This document shows positions 1 to 5,596 of a stretch of DNA of 7,890 bases, in pieces. The notes beneath the pieces are model-generated. The model was not told the DNA's origin. It did not search any database and worked only from the letters and a program-made list of their open reading frames with translations. Where the stretch lies: the NCBI GenBank assembly GCA_016287555.1, contig JAEFAK010000076.1, positions 1 through 7,890 of the forward strand. The letters run 5' to 3'. The first letter of the stretch is position 1, and the number at the start of each line of letters is the position of its first letter. This DNA comes from Oscillospiraceae bacterium (GTDB lineage: Bacteria; Bacillota; Clostridia; Oscillospirales; Oscillospiraceae). Position numbers and translations under genes: made by a program.

Positions 1-16
1 CTGTGGTTTTTTATTT
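1..16 (+). terminator. Tail of an upstream terminator (partial)
   Basis: The window opens with the right-arm end and T-run of what looks like a rho-independent terminator. Its first 12 bases (ctgtggtttttt) are identical to the tail of the complete terminator at 273-284. The left arm lies outside the window. This suggests that another gene, perhaps a tRNA, with a near-identical terminator ends just upstream. Confidence 0.45.
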
Positions 17-199
17 CGGAGACGGACTCGGTCATTCGGCCTCCGGGTCATGAGACCGGCGAGCGCAGCTCGTTGGGAAAAGCGGGCCTGCGCCGCCGGG
101 GGCGGATACAGCAGGCCAGGTTTTTCCGCAGCCGCGCCATTGGCGGGCCGCGGCGCCCTCGCCCGGCCCGGGAATGGCAAATGCGGCAAGGCGGGGCGA
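17..199. other. GC-rich, hairpin-rich non-coding stretch
   Basis: No convincing gene is seen here. The stretch is very GC-rich and full of self-complementary pieces, for example GGCCTG at about 85 with CAGGCC near 112, and a small GAGC/GCTC hairpin near 61-71. A short piece at 36-58 read on the minus strand resembles an anticodon arm with CAT, but it has no matching acceptor or normal D arm. The open frames through it carry no recognisable protein. It is probably remnant or rearranged tRNA-flanking DNA; a structured RNA cannot be excluded. Confidence 0.35.
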
Positions 200-202
200 A
201 GC

Positions 203-246
203 CATAACCCGGAGGTCGTGTGGTTCAAATCCCACCCCCGCAACCA
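203..246 (+). pseudogene. Initiator tRNA (fMet) 3' half, broken
   Basis: From the CAT anticodon (203-205) to the CCA end (244-246) the sequence follows a bacterial initiator tRNA: loop and stem CATAACCCGG, variable loop AGGTC, T-loop TTCAAAT, then CCCAC and the acceptor strand CCCCGCA plus ACCA. It cannot be a working tRNA as read. The 5' half is missing, position 33 is C instead of the invariant U, anticodon-stem positions 27, 30 and 31 do not pair, and the T-stem 5' strand carries one extra T (GTGTGG where GTGGG would pair). A tRNA 3' half that begins at the anticodon loop is what integrases that target tRNA genes leave behind, so this may be an attachment-site scar. Confidence 0.6.
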
Positions 247-284
247 AAAACCGCAGTCCGCCAATCGGCGGGCTGTGGTTTTTT
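246..284 (+). terminator. Rho-independent terminator after the tRNA fragment
   Basis: A 17-bp stem (246-262 with 267-283, two G-T wobbles) has a 4-base loop (263-266) and runs into six T residues (279-284). It starts directly at the CCA end, as expected for the terminator of the original tRNA gene. Confidence 0.85.
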
Positions 285-303
285 GTAACGAACCGTACAT
301 TCA

Positions 304-334
304 GTCAACTATACTTGACCAAATCGTACTTGAC
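304..334. repeat. TTGAC dyad and TACTTGAC direct repeat
   Basis: GTCAA (304-308) and TTGAC (315-319) form an inverted pair, and TACTTGAC occurs twice (312-319 and 327-334), 15 bases apart. This is the only structure seen between the tRNA terminator and the activase terminator. It could be a protein-binding site or integrase arm sites, but repeats this short may be chance. Confidence 0.3.
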
Positions 335-372
335 TAATGCAGTCTTGCGGTGTCGAAAACGCCACTTTACGC

Positions 373-407
373 AAAAACAGACCCGCCATAGTGGCGGGTC
401 TGTTTTA
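373..407 (-). terminator. Terminator of the activase gene
   Basis: A perfect 14-bp stem pairs 374-387 with 393-406 around ATAGT. Read on the minus strand it ends in a T-run (373-377). It lies 10 bases past the activase stop codon. The plus-strand side also ends in TTTT, so it may work in both directions. Confidence 0.9.
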
Positions 408-416
408 TTCGACGGA

Positions 417-1373
417 TCAATGGATCATTGCGGGGATCCCGTGCTCGACGAAGATCTCCTTGATCTCCTCCATGCGCGCGTCGGAGGGCGGGATCGCCTC
501 GAAAACGATCTCGTCGCTGATGCGCAGGTGCTTGGAAACGCCGAGATTGTGGTACGGGAGCAGCTGCACGACTGTCACGGCGTCCGGACCGAGCTCCTTC
601 ACGAACTCCGCGGTGCGGCGCATGACGTCGTTGCTGTCGTTGAACTGCGGGATCACCGGGATACGGATCTGGACCTTTCCGCCGGCGGCGGCGATACGCT
701 TGAGGTTGTCCTTGATTATCTCGTTGGGCACGCCCACCGTTTTCTGATGGACGTCGCTGTCCATATGCTTGAGGTCATACAGATACAGGTCCGTGTAGGG
801 GAGCGTTTTCTCCACGATCTCCCACGGCGCGAAGCCGGTCGTATCCAGCGCGGTATGGAAGCCTTCCGCCTTCAGCTGCCTGAGAAGCGTGATCGTAAAC
901 TCGCTCTGGCTCAGCGCCTCTCCGCCGGAGACCGTCACTCCGCCGCCGGAACGCTCGAAGAACGCCTTATCCTGGCGCACCTTCTTCATGACTTCCTCGA
1001 CGGTATAACGGGTGCCGCAGACAAACAGCGCCTTCGGATAGCAGTCCACGGCGCAGTCGCCGCAGTTGTCGCAGAGCTTGCGGTTGACGTGCACGTACTG
1101 GATCGGCTCCTGCGTCAGAGTGTTCACGCCCATCTCGCCTTTTTCCAGCGCGCCCTTGGTGCACGCCTTCAGACAGCTCTCTCCGCACACCTCCGTGCCG
1201 GAGCAGCGCATGGATATCCAGCTGATCTGCGGATAGAACGCCTGAGACTCGGGGCTGTGGCACCAGGGGCAGTGCAGCGGGCAGCCCTTGAGGAATACCG
1301 TCGTGCGGATCCCCGGCCCGTCCTGTACTGAAAACGACTGGATATCATATAAAAGTCCGCTGACCTGTTCCAT
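417..1373 (-). CDS. Glycyl radical enzyme activating enzyme (radical SAM)
   Basis: This 318-aa protein uses a [4Fe-4S] cluster and S-adenosylmethionine to abstract hydrogen from the conserved glycine of a GRE, here most likely Gly708-type radical site Gly808 of the adjacent divergent GRE. Seen in the sequence: the activase signature DGPGIRTTVFLKGCP at 18-32; the radical-SAM motif C31-X3-C35-X2-C38; an inserted double-cluster region with C57-X5-C63-X3-C67-X3-C71 and the ferredoxin motif C101-X2-C104-X2-C107-X3-C111; and the SAM-contacting SGGE at 149-152. Length fits two-cluster activases (about 300-320 aa). The start is the ATG at 1371-1373 because AGAAAGGA precedes it and the family sequence begins at once. 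An in-frame GTG at 1493 would add 40 unlike residues and sits at the predicted transcription start. The substrate cannot be told from the activase. Confidence 0.95.
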   Translation of the reverse strand: MEQVSGLLYDIQSFSVQDGPGIRTTVFLKGCPLHCPWCHSPESQAFYPQISWISMRCSGTEVCGESCLKACTKGALEKGEMGVNTLTQEPIQYVHVNRKLCDNCGDCAVDCYPKALFVCGTRYTVEEVMKKVRQDKAFFERSGGGVTVSGGEALSQSEFTITLLRQLKAEGFHTALDTTGFAPWEIVEKTLPYTDLYLYDLKHMDSDVHQKTVGVPNEIIKDNLKRIAAAGGKVQIRIPVIPQFNDSNDVMRRTAEFVKELGPDAVTVVQLLPYHNLGVSKHLRISDEIVFEAIPPSDARMEEIKEIFVEHGIPAMIH

Positions 1374-1437
1374 GTTGCTGATTCCTTTCTGTTTCTCTGG
1401 AGACCGCGATCCGTCGGGGCGCGCAGTCCGCAGGAAA

Positions 1438-1473
1438 GGAGCACGAAGGCGGGCTCCGCCGCCGGAACGCTCC
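1438..1473 (-). other. Possible stem-loop in the activase leader
   Basis: GGAGC (1438-1442) pairs with GCTCC (1469-1473), and inside it GGCGG (1448-1452) pairs with CCGCC (1459-1463), separated by a symmetric 5x5 internal loop. It would lie within the roughly 120-base leader of the activase mRNA. No T-run follows and no known riboswitch is recognised. Confidence 0.3.
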
Positions 1474-1499
1474 AAATCGCCTATGTAAAGCACCTATGT

Positions 1500-1528
1500 A
1501 TAATAATATCATTGCATTCTCCCGTCAA
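1500..1528 (-). promoter_or_regulatory. Predicted promoter of the activase
   Basis: On the minus strand TTGACG (1523-1528) is followed after 17 bases by TATTAT (1500-1505), close to the sigma70 consensus. Transcription would start near 1493, giving a leader of about 120 bases. The spacer holds a TATCAT/ATGATA element (1507-1512) abutting the -10, a possible operator half-site. Confidence 0.65.
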
Positions 1529-1588
1529 CCGTTTTCAGGCAATATCATACCTTTTAATACCATATCCGCAAAATACACGGCTGAAATA

Positions 1589-1616
1589 TTGCATTTTTCC
1601 AAAAAAATGATAATAT
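1589..1616 (+). promoter_or_regulatory. Predicted promoter of the glycyl radical enzyme
   Basis: TTGCAT (1589-1594), a 16-base spacer and TAATAT (1611-1616) form a plausible sigma70 promoter in an AT-rich stretch, with a start near 1623 and a leader of about 95 bases. Other AT-rich -10 choices nearby (TATAAA, GATAAT) are possible. ATGATA at 1607-1612 overlaps the -10 and TATCAT at 1543-1548 lies upstream; both resemble half-sites seen before the UroD-like gene. Confidence 0.45.
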
Positions 1617-1660
1617 ATAAAATAGCTAAGTATCAAATAACACAGGTATGTTTTAAGCAC

Positions 1661-1697
1661 GGATAAAATGAGCCCGGAATACGCTCTCATTTTATCC
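1661..1697 (+). promoter_or_regulatory. Perfect 12-bp stem-loop in the GRE 5' leader
   Basis: GGATAAAATGAG (1661-1672) and its exact complement (1686-1697) enclose a 13-base loop. The stem ends 6 bases before the AAGGAG ribosome site (1704-1709). There is no T-run, so it is not a typical terminator. It could protect the mRNA 5' end, be a target for translational control, or be a DNA operator downstream of the promoter. Confidence 0.6.
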
Positions 1698-1717
1698 TCG
1701 CAGAAGGAGATAACAGT

Positions 1718-4216
1718 ATGTATCAGAAATCCCCGATCAGTCCGAGGATCCAGCACATCCGGGACATCAGAAGAGACCATGACTACGGTCACGTCATTCT
1801 CGACGCCGAAAGGACCAAGATCTACACGCAGTACTACAAGGAACACGAGGACGAGTGCGAGCAGATGAAGCGCGCCGGCTGCCTCTACGCATGGGCCCGC
1901 GACAAGACGATGTTCATCGAAGAGGACGCCATGTTCGTCGGCAATATCGGCCGCGAGTGGAGAGCCGCCTGCAACTACATCGAGTGGAACACCCGCTGGA
2001 TCGAAGCCATCGTCAATCAGCCCGACGAGGACTTCAAGGCCGACTGCCAGACCCCCGGCTGCTTCCTCTACATCACCGACGAAGACCGCGAGATCTACAG
2101 GGACGCCGTCGAGTACTGGAAGGACAGGACCTTCCACGCCCGCGTCCTGAAGGCTCTGCCCGACGAGATATGGGCGCTCAAGGGCGACAACTGCACCACC
2201 TTCGGCAACCGTGTGCCCGGCGCCACCGCCTGCATGCCGCAGGGGCATTTCTGCGCCAACTACAAGAAGGTCGTCGACAAGGGCTGGAAGTACATCGCCG
2301 ACGAGGCTCAGGCGCACATGGATTCCGTCATGGGCAAGTGCTACGGAGACAGCGCCTACAAATTCACGACCTGGCGCTCCATCAAGAAGGTCGCCGAGGC
2401 CGCGATGCTCTACACGACCCGCTGGGCCGATCTCACCGCTCTCGAAGCGAAGAAGTATTCCGGCGAGCGCAGGGCGGAGCTTGAGATGATGGCCGACGGT
2501 CTCTACTGGATCGCCGAGAATCCCGCCCGCACCTACTGGGAAGCCATGCAGGCCATCATCCTCTATCAGGGCATGCTCCACGCGGACGGCCAGGCTCACG
2601 GCGTGACTCTGGGCAGGATAGACCAGTACTGCGGCAGATTCCTCCAGAAGGAACTCGACGAGGGTTCCATCACCATGGAGCGCGCTCAGGAGCTGACCGA
2701 CGCCTTCATACTGAAGCTCGGCGATTTCTTCGTCCAGACCTACGGCTCGACCAAGAAGATGAAGGATTCCAAGACCCCCACCGGCAGCCCCACCGGCGCC
2801 GGCCTGAAGAAGGACAACGACATCGCGAGATGGCACTATGAGTGCGGCGGACATCACTTCTCCGTCGGCGGGCAGGACCGCCAGGGCAACGACGCCACCA
2901 ACCCGATGACCATCATGCTCCTGCAGACCTACGCCAGACTCTATATCACCATTCCGTCCTGCTCCGTGCGTATCCACAAGGGCACTCCGCAGGAGGTCTG
3001 GGAGAACGCCATCGAGTCCTCCAAGGCGGCCGGCGGCATGCCCGCGTTCGAGAACGACGATATCATCGTCCCCGCTCTCGAGGAGCGCGGTCTGTCCCAC
3101 GAGGACGCGCTGGACTACTGCATCATCGGCTGCGTCGAGCCCGCCGGATGCGGCACCGAATGGGCCGCCTGCGGCAGCTCCGGCGGCGAGAGCTTCAGCA
3201 ACATGGTCGGCATGCTGAACATGACCATCCACAACGGCCACAACCCGATGAACGGCAACGATTCCGGTCTCCGCACCGGCTATCTCTACGACTATAAGAC
3301 CTTCGAGGAGTTCCAGGAAGCCTTCGTAAAGCAGATGAAGTACTTCCTCGACTGGCACGTGACCTTCGTCAACTTCTATGAGATGGTCTACAGCACCTAT
3401 TTCCCCTCCGTCGTCGCTTCCGCCACGATGGAAGGCTGCATGGAAAAGGGCATGGACGTTCTCAAGGGCGGCGCGAAGTACAACTCCACCGGCTTTACCG
3501 CGCTCGGCACCGGCAACGTCGCAGACAGCCTCTACTGCATCAAGAAGCTCGTCTTCGAAGAGAAGAAGTTCACCGCCCGCCAGCTTTACGACGCCCTCTG
3601 CGCCAACTGGGTCGGCTATGAGGACATGCAGAGATACATCTGCCACAGGATGGCGCACTACGGCAACAACGTCGACGAGGTCGACCAGCTCGGCGCATGG
3701 GCTCTGAGCGTATACGCCGATCACATGAACAACTGCACCGGCTTCCGCGGCAAGTGGCGCGGCGGCACGTTTACCGTCACCACGCACCTCGAGTTCGGCA
3801 ATCTGACGTGGGCGACGCCCGACGGACGCAGCACCGGCGAGCCTCTCGCCGAGGCGATCTCGCCGAGGCAGGGCTACGACAAGGAAGGCCCCACCGCATA
3901 TCTGCTCTCCGCAGCGAAGCTTCCTCACTACAAGCTCGGCAACGGCGACATGCTCAATATCCGCTTCTCGCCGACCGCGGTCCAGGGCGAGGGCGGCGAC
4001 CAGAAGCTCGAAGCCCTGATAGCCACCTATTTCGACAAGGGCGGCATGCAGGTGCAGTTCAACGTCGTCTCGACGGAGACCCTGCACGACGCGCAGGAGC
4101 ATCCGGAGCTCCATACGGACCTTATCGTCCGCATCGCCGGATTCTCGGTCTTCTTCGTAGAGGTGAGCCGCGCCCTTCAGGACGACTTCATCTCCCGCAC
4201 GGAGCACATGTGCTGA
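1718..4216 (+). CDS. Glycyl radical enzyme of unassigned substrate
   Basis: This 832-aa protein belongs to the pyruvate formate-lyase/GRE superfamily. The large catalytic barrel fills most of it, with GGQDRQGNDATN at 384-395, the strand motif SVRIHKGTP just before the active site, and the thiyl cysteine C472 in the GCVEP loop. The C-terminal glycyl radical domain holds RIAGFSVFF with the radical on G808, 24 residues from the end. C472-X-E474 is the pattern of GRE eliminases and arylacetate decarboxylases (choline lyase, diol and hydroxyproline dehydratases, isethionate lyase, 4-hydroxyphenylacetate decarboxylase). The Cys-Cys pair of pyruvate formate-lyase is absent. Two further cysteines, C478 and C485, follow the active site. 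Start: ATG with AAGGAG 8 bases upstream. No small subunit like HpdC and no shell-targeting tail is evident. Substrate is not assigned; length is nearest the eliminase groups (about 790-850 aa). Confidence 0.93.
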   Translation: MYQKSPISPRIQHIRDIRRDHDYGHVILDAERTKIYTQYYKEHEDECEQMKRAGCLYAWARDKTMFIEEDAMFVGNIGREWRAACNYIEWNTRWIEAIVNQPDEDFKADCQTPGCFLYITDEDREIYRDAVEYWKDRTFHARVLKALPDEIWALKGDNCTTFGNRVPGATACMPQGHFCANYKKVVDKGWKYIADEAQAHMDSVMGKCYGDSAYKFTTWRSIKKVAEAAMLYTTRWADLTALEAKKYSGERRAELEMMADGLYWIAENPARTYWEAMQAIILYQGMLHADGQAHGVTLGRIDQYCGRFLQKELDEGSITMERAQELTDAFILKLGDFFVQTYGSTKKMKDSKTPTGSPTGAGLKKDNDIARWHYECGGHHFSVGGQDRQGNDATNPMTIMLLQTYARLYITIPSCSVRIHKGTPQEVWENAIESSKAAGGMPAFENDDIIVPALEERGLSHEDALDYCIIGCVEPAGCGTEWAACGSSGGESFSNMVGMLNMTIHNGHNPMNGNDSGLRTGYLYDYKTFEEFQEAFVKQMKYFLDWHVTFVNFYEMVYSTYFPSVVASATMEGCMEKGMDVLKGGAKYNSTGFTALGTGNVADSLYCIKKLVFEEKKFTARQLYDALCANWVGYEDMQRYICHRMAHYGNNVDEVDQLGAWALSVYADHMNNCTGFRGKWRGGTFTVTTHLEFGNLTWATPDGRSTGEPLAEAISPRQGYDKEGPTAYLLSAAKLPHYKLGNGDMLNIRFSPTAVQGEGGDQKLEALIATYFDKGGMQVQFNVVSTETLHDAQEHPELHTDLIVRIAGFSVFFVEVSRALQDDFISRTEHMC

Positions 4217-4229
4217 GCATATTTAACGA

Positions 4230-4262
4230 AAACCGCTTTCCCCGACCCGGGGAAAGCGGTTT
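4230..4262 (+). terminator. Terminator of the GRE gene
   Basis: A perfect 14-bp stem (4230-4243 with 4249-4262) closes a 5-base loop and begins 13 bases after the stop codon. The following TTCTCTCAT is only moderately T-rich. The stem suggests that most GRE transcripts end before pta. Confidence 0.85.
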
Positions 4263-4327
4263 CTCTCATATCGCCGCCCGGGCGCGGGCGAGCTTTCGGC
4301 GGAGCGGATCCGTTCGAGAACAGACTG

Positions 4328-4356
4328 TGGAATTAAAATCGTTCCCATGTTATAAT
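4328..4356 (+). promoter_or_regulatory. Extended -10 promoter of pta
   Basis: TGTTATAAT at 4348-4356 is a perfect extended -10 (TGN plus TATAAT). At 17 bases upstream stands only a weak -35 (TGGAAT, 4328-4333), normal for extended -10 promoters. The start would be near 4363, giving a leader of about 70 bases. Confidence 0.65.
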
Positions 4357-4366
4357 TGATCGATCT

Positions 4367-4395
4367 GTCCGGGCCGGGAGATGATGGGCCCGGAC
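4367..4395 (+). promoter_or_regulatory. Stem-loop in the pta leader
   Basis: GTCCGGGCC (4367-4375) pairs perfectly with GGCCCGGAC (4387-4395) around an 11-base loop. It would sit at the very 5' end of the pta mRNA, about 20 bases before the ribosome site. A role in mRNA stability is possible; no known regulatory RNA is recognised. Confidence 0.45.
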
Positions 4396-4430
4396 CTGCA
4401 GGAAACTGACGCAAACGGAGAGTGTTATCC

Positions 4431-5423
4431 ATGAGTGTAATCGACAGAATAAAAAACAAGGCGCGCGCAAACGTCAAAAGGATCGTTCTTCCCGAAGGCA
4501 GCGAAGTCCGTACGATCGAAGCGGCGTCTATCCTGAAGCGCGAAAAGATAGCGGAGCCCATCCTTCTGGGAGACCCGGAGGAGATCCGCAGAGCGGCGGC
4601 CGGCATCGGGGCCGATATCGACGGGATATGCATCGAGGACCCCAAAAACAGCCCCAGGGCCGAGGAATACGCGAAGCTCCTTTACGATATCCGCAGGTCC
4701 AAGGGGCTTACCGAGGCCGAAGCCGCGAGCCTTATCTCGACGGTGATGTACTATGGGATCATGATGGTCAAAACGGGAGACGCGGACGGCCTTGTCTCGG
4801 GCGCGGTGCACTCGACGGGGGATATGCTCCGTCCCGCGCTGCAGATACTGAAGACCGCTCCGGGCAGCAGGATCGTATCGTCCAGCTTCCTGATGGACTG
4901 CCCGAACAAGAGCCTCGGAGAGGACGGGCTGCTTCTTTACGCCGACTGCGTTGTAAATCCCTGCCCGACGGCGGAGGAGCTGGCGGAGATCGCCGTCGCG
5001 TCCGCGGACACGGCCAGAAGATTATGCGACGTCCCGGAGCCCCGGGTCGCGATGCTGTCGTTCTCCACCAAGGGAAGCGCGAACCACGAGCTGGTAGAAA
5101 AGGTCCGGGAGGCGACGAGGATCGCCCATGAGCTTGCGCCGGAGCTCCTTCTGGACGGAGAACTGCAGTTTGACGCGGCGATCGTTCCCGAAGTGGCGGC
5201 GTCCAAGGCAAAAGGCAGCCCGGTCGCCGGCAGGGCCAACGTTCTGGTCTTCCCCGACCTTCAGGCGGGAAACATCGGCTACAAGATCACCCAGCGCATC
5301 GGCGGAGCCGAGTGCTTTGCGGTCCTGCAGGGCCTCGCAAGACCCTGCAACGATCTTTCGAGAGGGTGCTCTGTCAACGACATCGTCAATACCGCGGCCA
5401 TGACCGCCGTTCAGGCGCAGTGA
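4431..5423 (+). CDS. pta: Phosphate acetyltransferase
   Basis: This 330-aa cytoplasmic enzyme interconverts acetyl-CoA plus phosphate with acetyl phosphate plus CoA; acetate kinase usually then makes ATP. It is the short, single-domain form common in Firmicutes and archaea, without the N-terminal DRTGG region of long enterobacterial Pta. Family blocks run in order: RIVLPEGSE near the N-terminus, GDADGLVSGAVHSTGD at about 118-133, MLSFSTKGSA in the middle, DGELQFDAA, and the C-terminal NVLVFPDLQAGNIGYK and ARPCNDLSRGC, which carry the phosphate/CoA-binding Arg, Ser and Asp. The ATG at 4431 is preceded by CGGAG at 4416-4420; a GTG nine bases earlier is less likely. It has its own promoter and is separated from the GRE by a terminator. 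No ackA is in the window. A related acyl substrate (propionyl, butyryl) cannot be ruled out. Confidence 0.93.
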   Translation: MSVIDRIKNKARANVKRIVLPEGSEVRTIEAASILKREKIAEPILLGDPEEIRRAAAGIGADIDGICIEDPKNSPRAEEYAKLLYDIRRSKGLTEAEAASLISTVMYYGIMMVKTGDADGLVSGAVHSTGDMLRPALQILKTAPGSRIVSSSFLMDCPNKSLGEDGLLLYADCVVNPCPTAEELAEIAVASADTARRLCDVPEPRVAMLSFSTKGSANHELVEKVREATRIAHELAPELLLDGELQFDAAIVPEVAASKAKGSPVAGRANVLVFPDLQAGNIGYKITQRIGGAECFAVLQGLARPCNDLSRGCSVNDIVNTAAMTAVQAQ

Positions 5424-5457
5424 CGGTCCGGCCCCGGACACAGGTCCGAATGGCAGC

Positions 5458-5491
5458 GGCTCGCGGACGCAGGACACTTCGCCCGCGAGCC
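5458..5491. other. Inverted repeat downstream of pta
   Basis: GGCTCGCGG (5458-5466) pairs with CCGCGAGCC (5483-5491) across 16 bases. A second small stem, GTCCG/CGGAC at 5426-5439, begins 3 bases after the pta stop. Neither has a T-run; they may stabilise the 3' end of the pta message ahead of the main terminator. Confidence 0.4.
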
Positions 5492-5505
5492 TGAGCTTAA
5501 CAGCA

Positions 5506-5537
5506 AAACCGGCGTGACCGTCTGGTCACGCCGGTTT
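5506..5537. terminator. Bidirectional terminator between pta and lysR
   Basis: A perfect 14-bp stem (5506-5519 with 5524-5537) has a GTCT loop and is flanked by AAAA on the left and TTTGTTTT on the right. It lies between two convergent genes and can end transcription from either side. Confidence 0.88.
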
Positions 5538-5596
5538 GTTTTATACGGAGAGCGCTCGCCTCAGAGCGGCTTTTTGCCGCCGGCGGGCGGCCGGGA

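Noticed and set aside
17..75. A minus-strand elongator tRNA-Met with a CAT anticodon
   Set aside because: Only the anticodon arm is suggestive. The would-be acceptor strand has no partner, the D arm is too short, the T-loop reads ACCGAGT rather than TTCGAGT, and there is no CCA.
174..1331. A 385-codon plus-strand frame over the tRNA scar and the activase
   Set aside because: It runs through a terminator and a tRNA remnant and lies antisense to the clear radical-SAM gene; no protein family is recognisable.
1374..1493. A longer N-terminus for the activase from GTG at 1493
   Set aside because: The 40 added residues are unlike the family, the predicted promoter places transcription start at about 1493, and a good ribosome site precedes the ATG at 1373.
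1535..4207. An 890-codon open frame on the minus strand opposite the GRE gene
   Set aside because: It is the mirror of a strongly GC3-biased real gene. Its translation is low in complexity and rich in Val, Gly and Ala, with no domain, while the plus-strand frame carries complete GRE motifs.
1718..4216. Pyruvate formate-lyase as the identity of the GRE
   Set aside because: The adjacent Cys-Cys pair of pyruvate formate-lyase is replaced by a single Cys in C-X-E, the signature of other GRE classes, despite pta next door.
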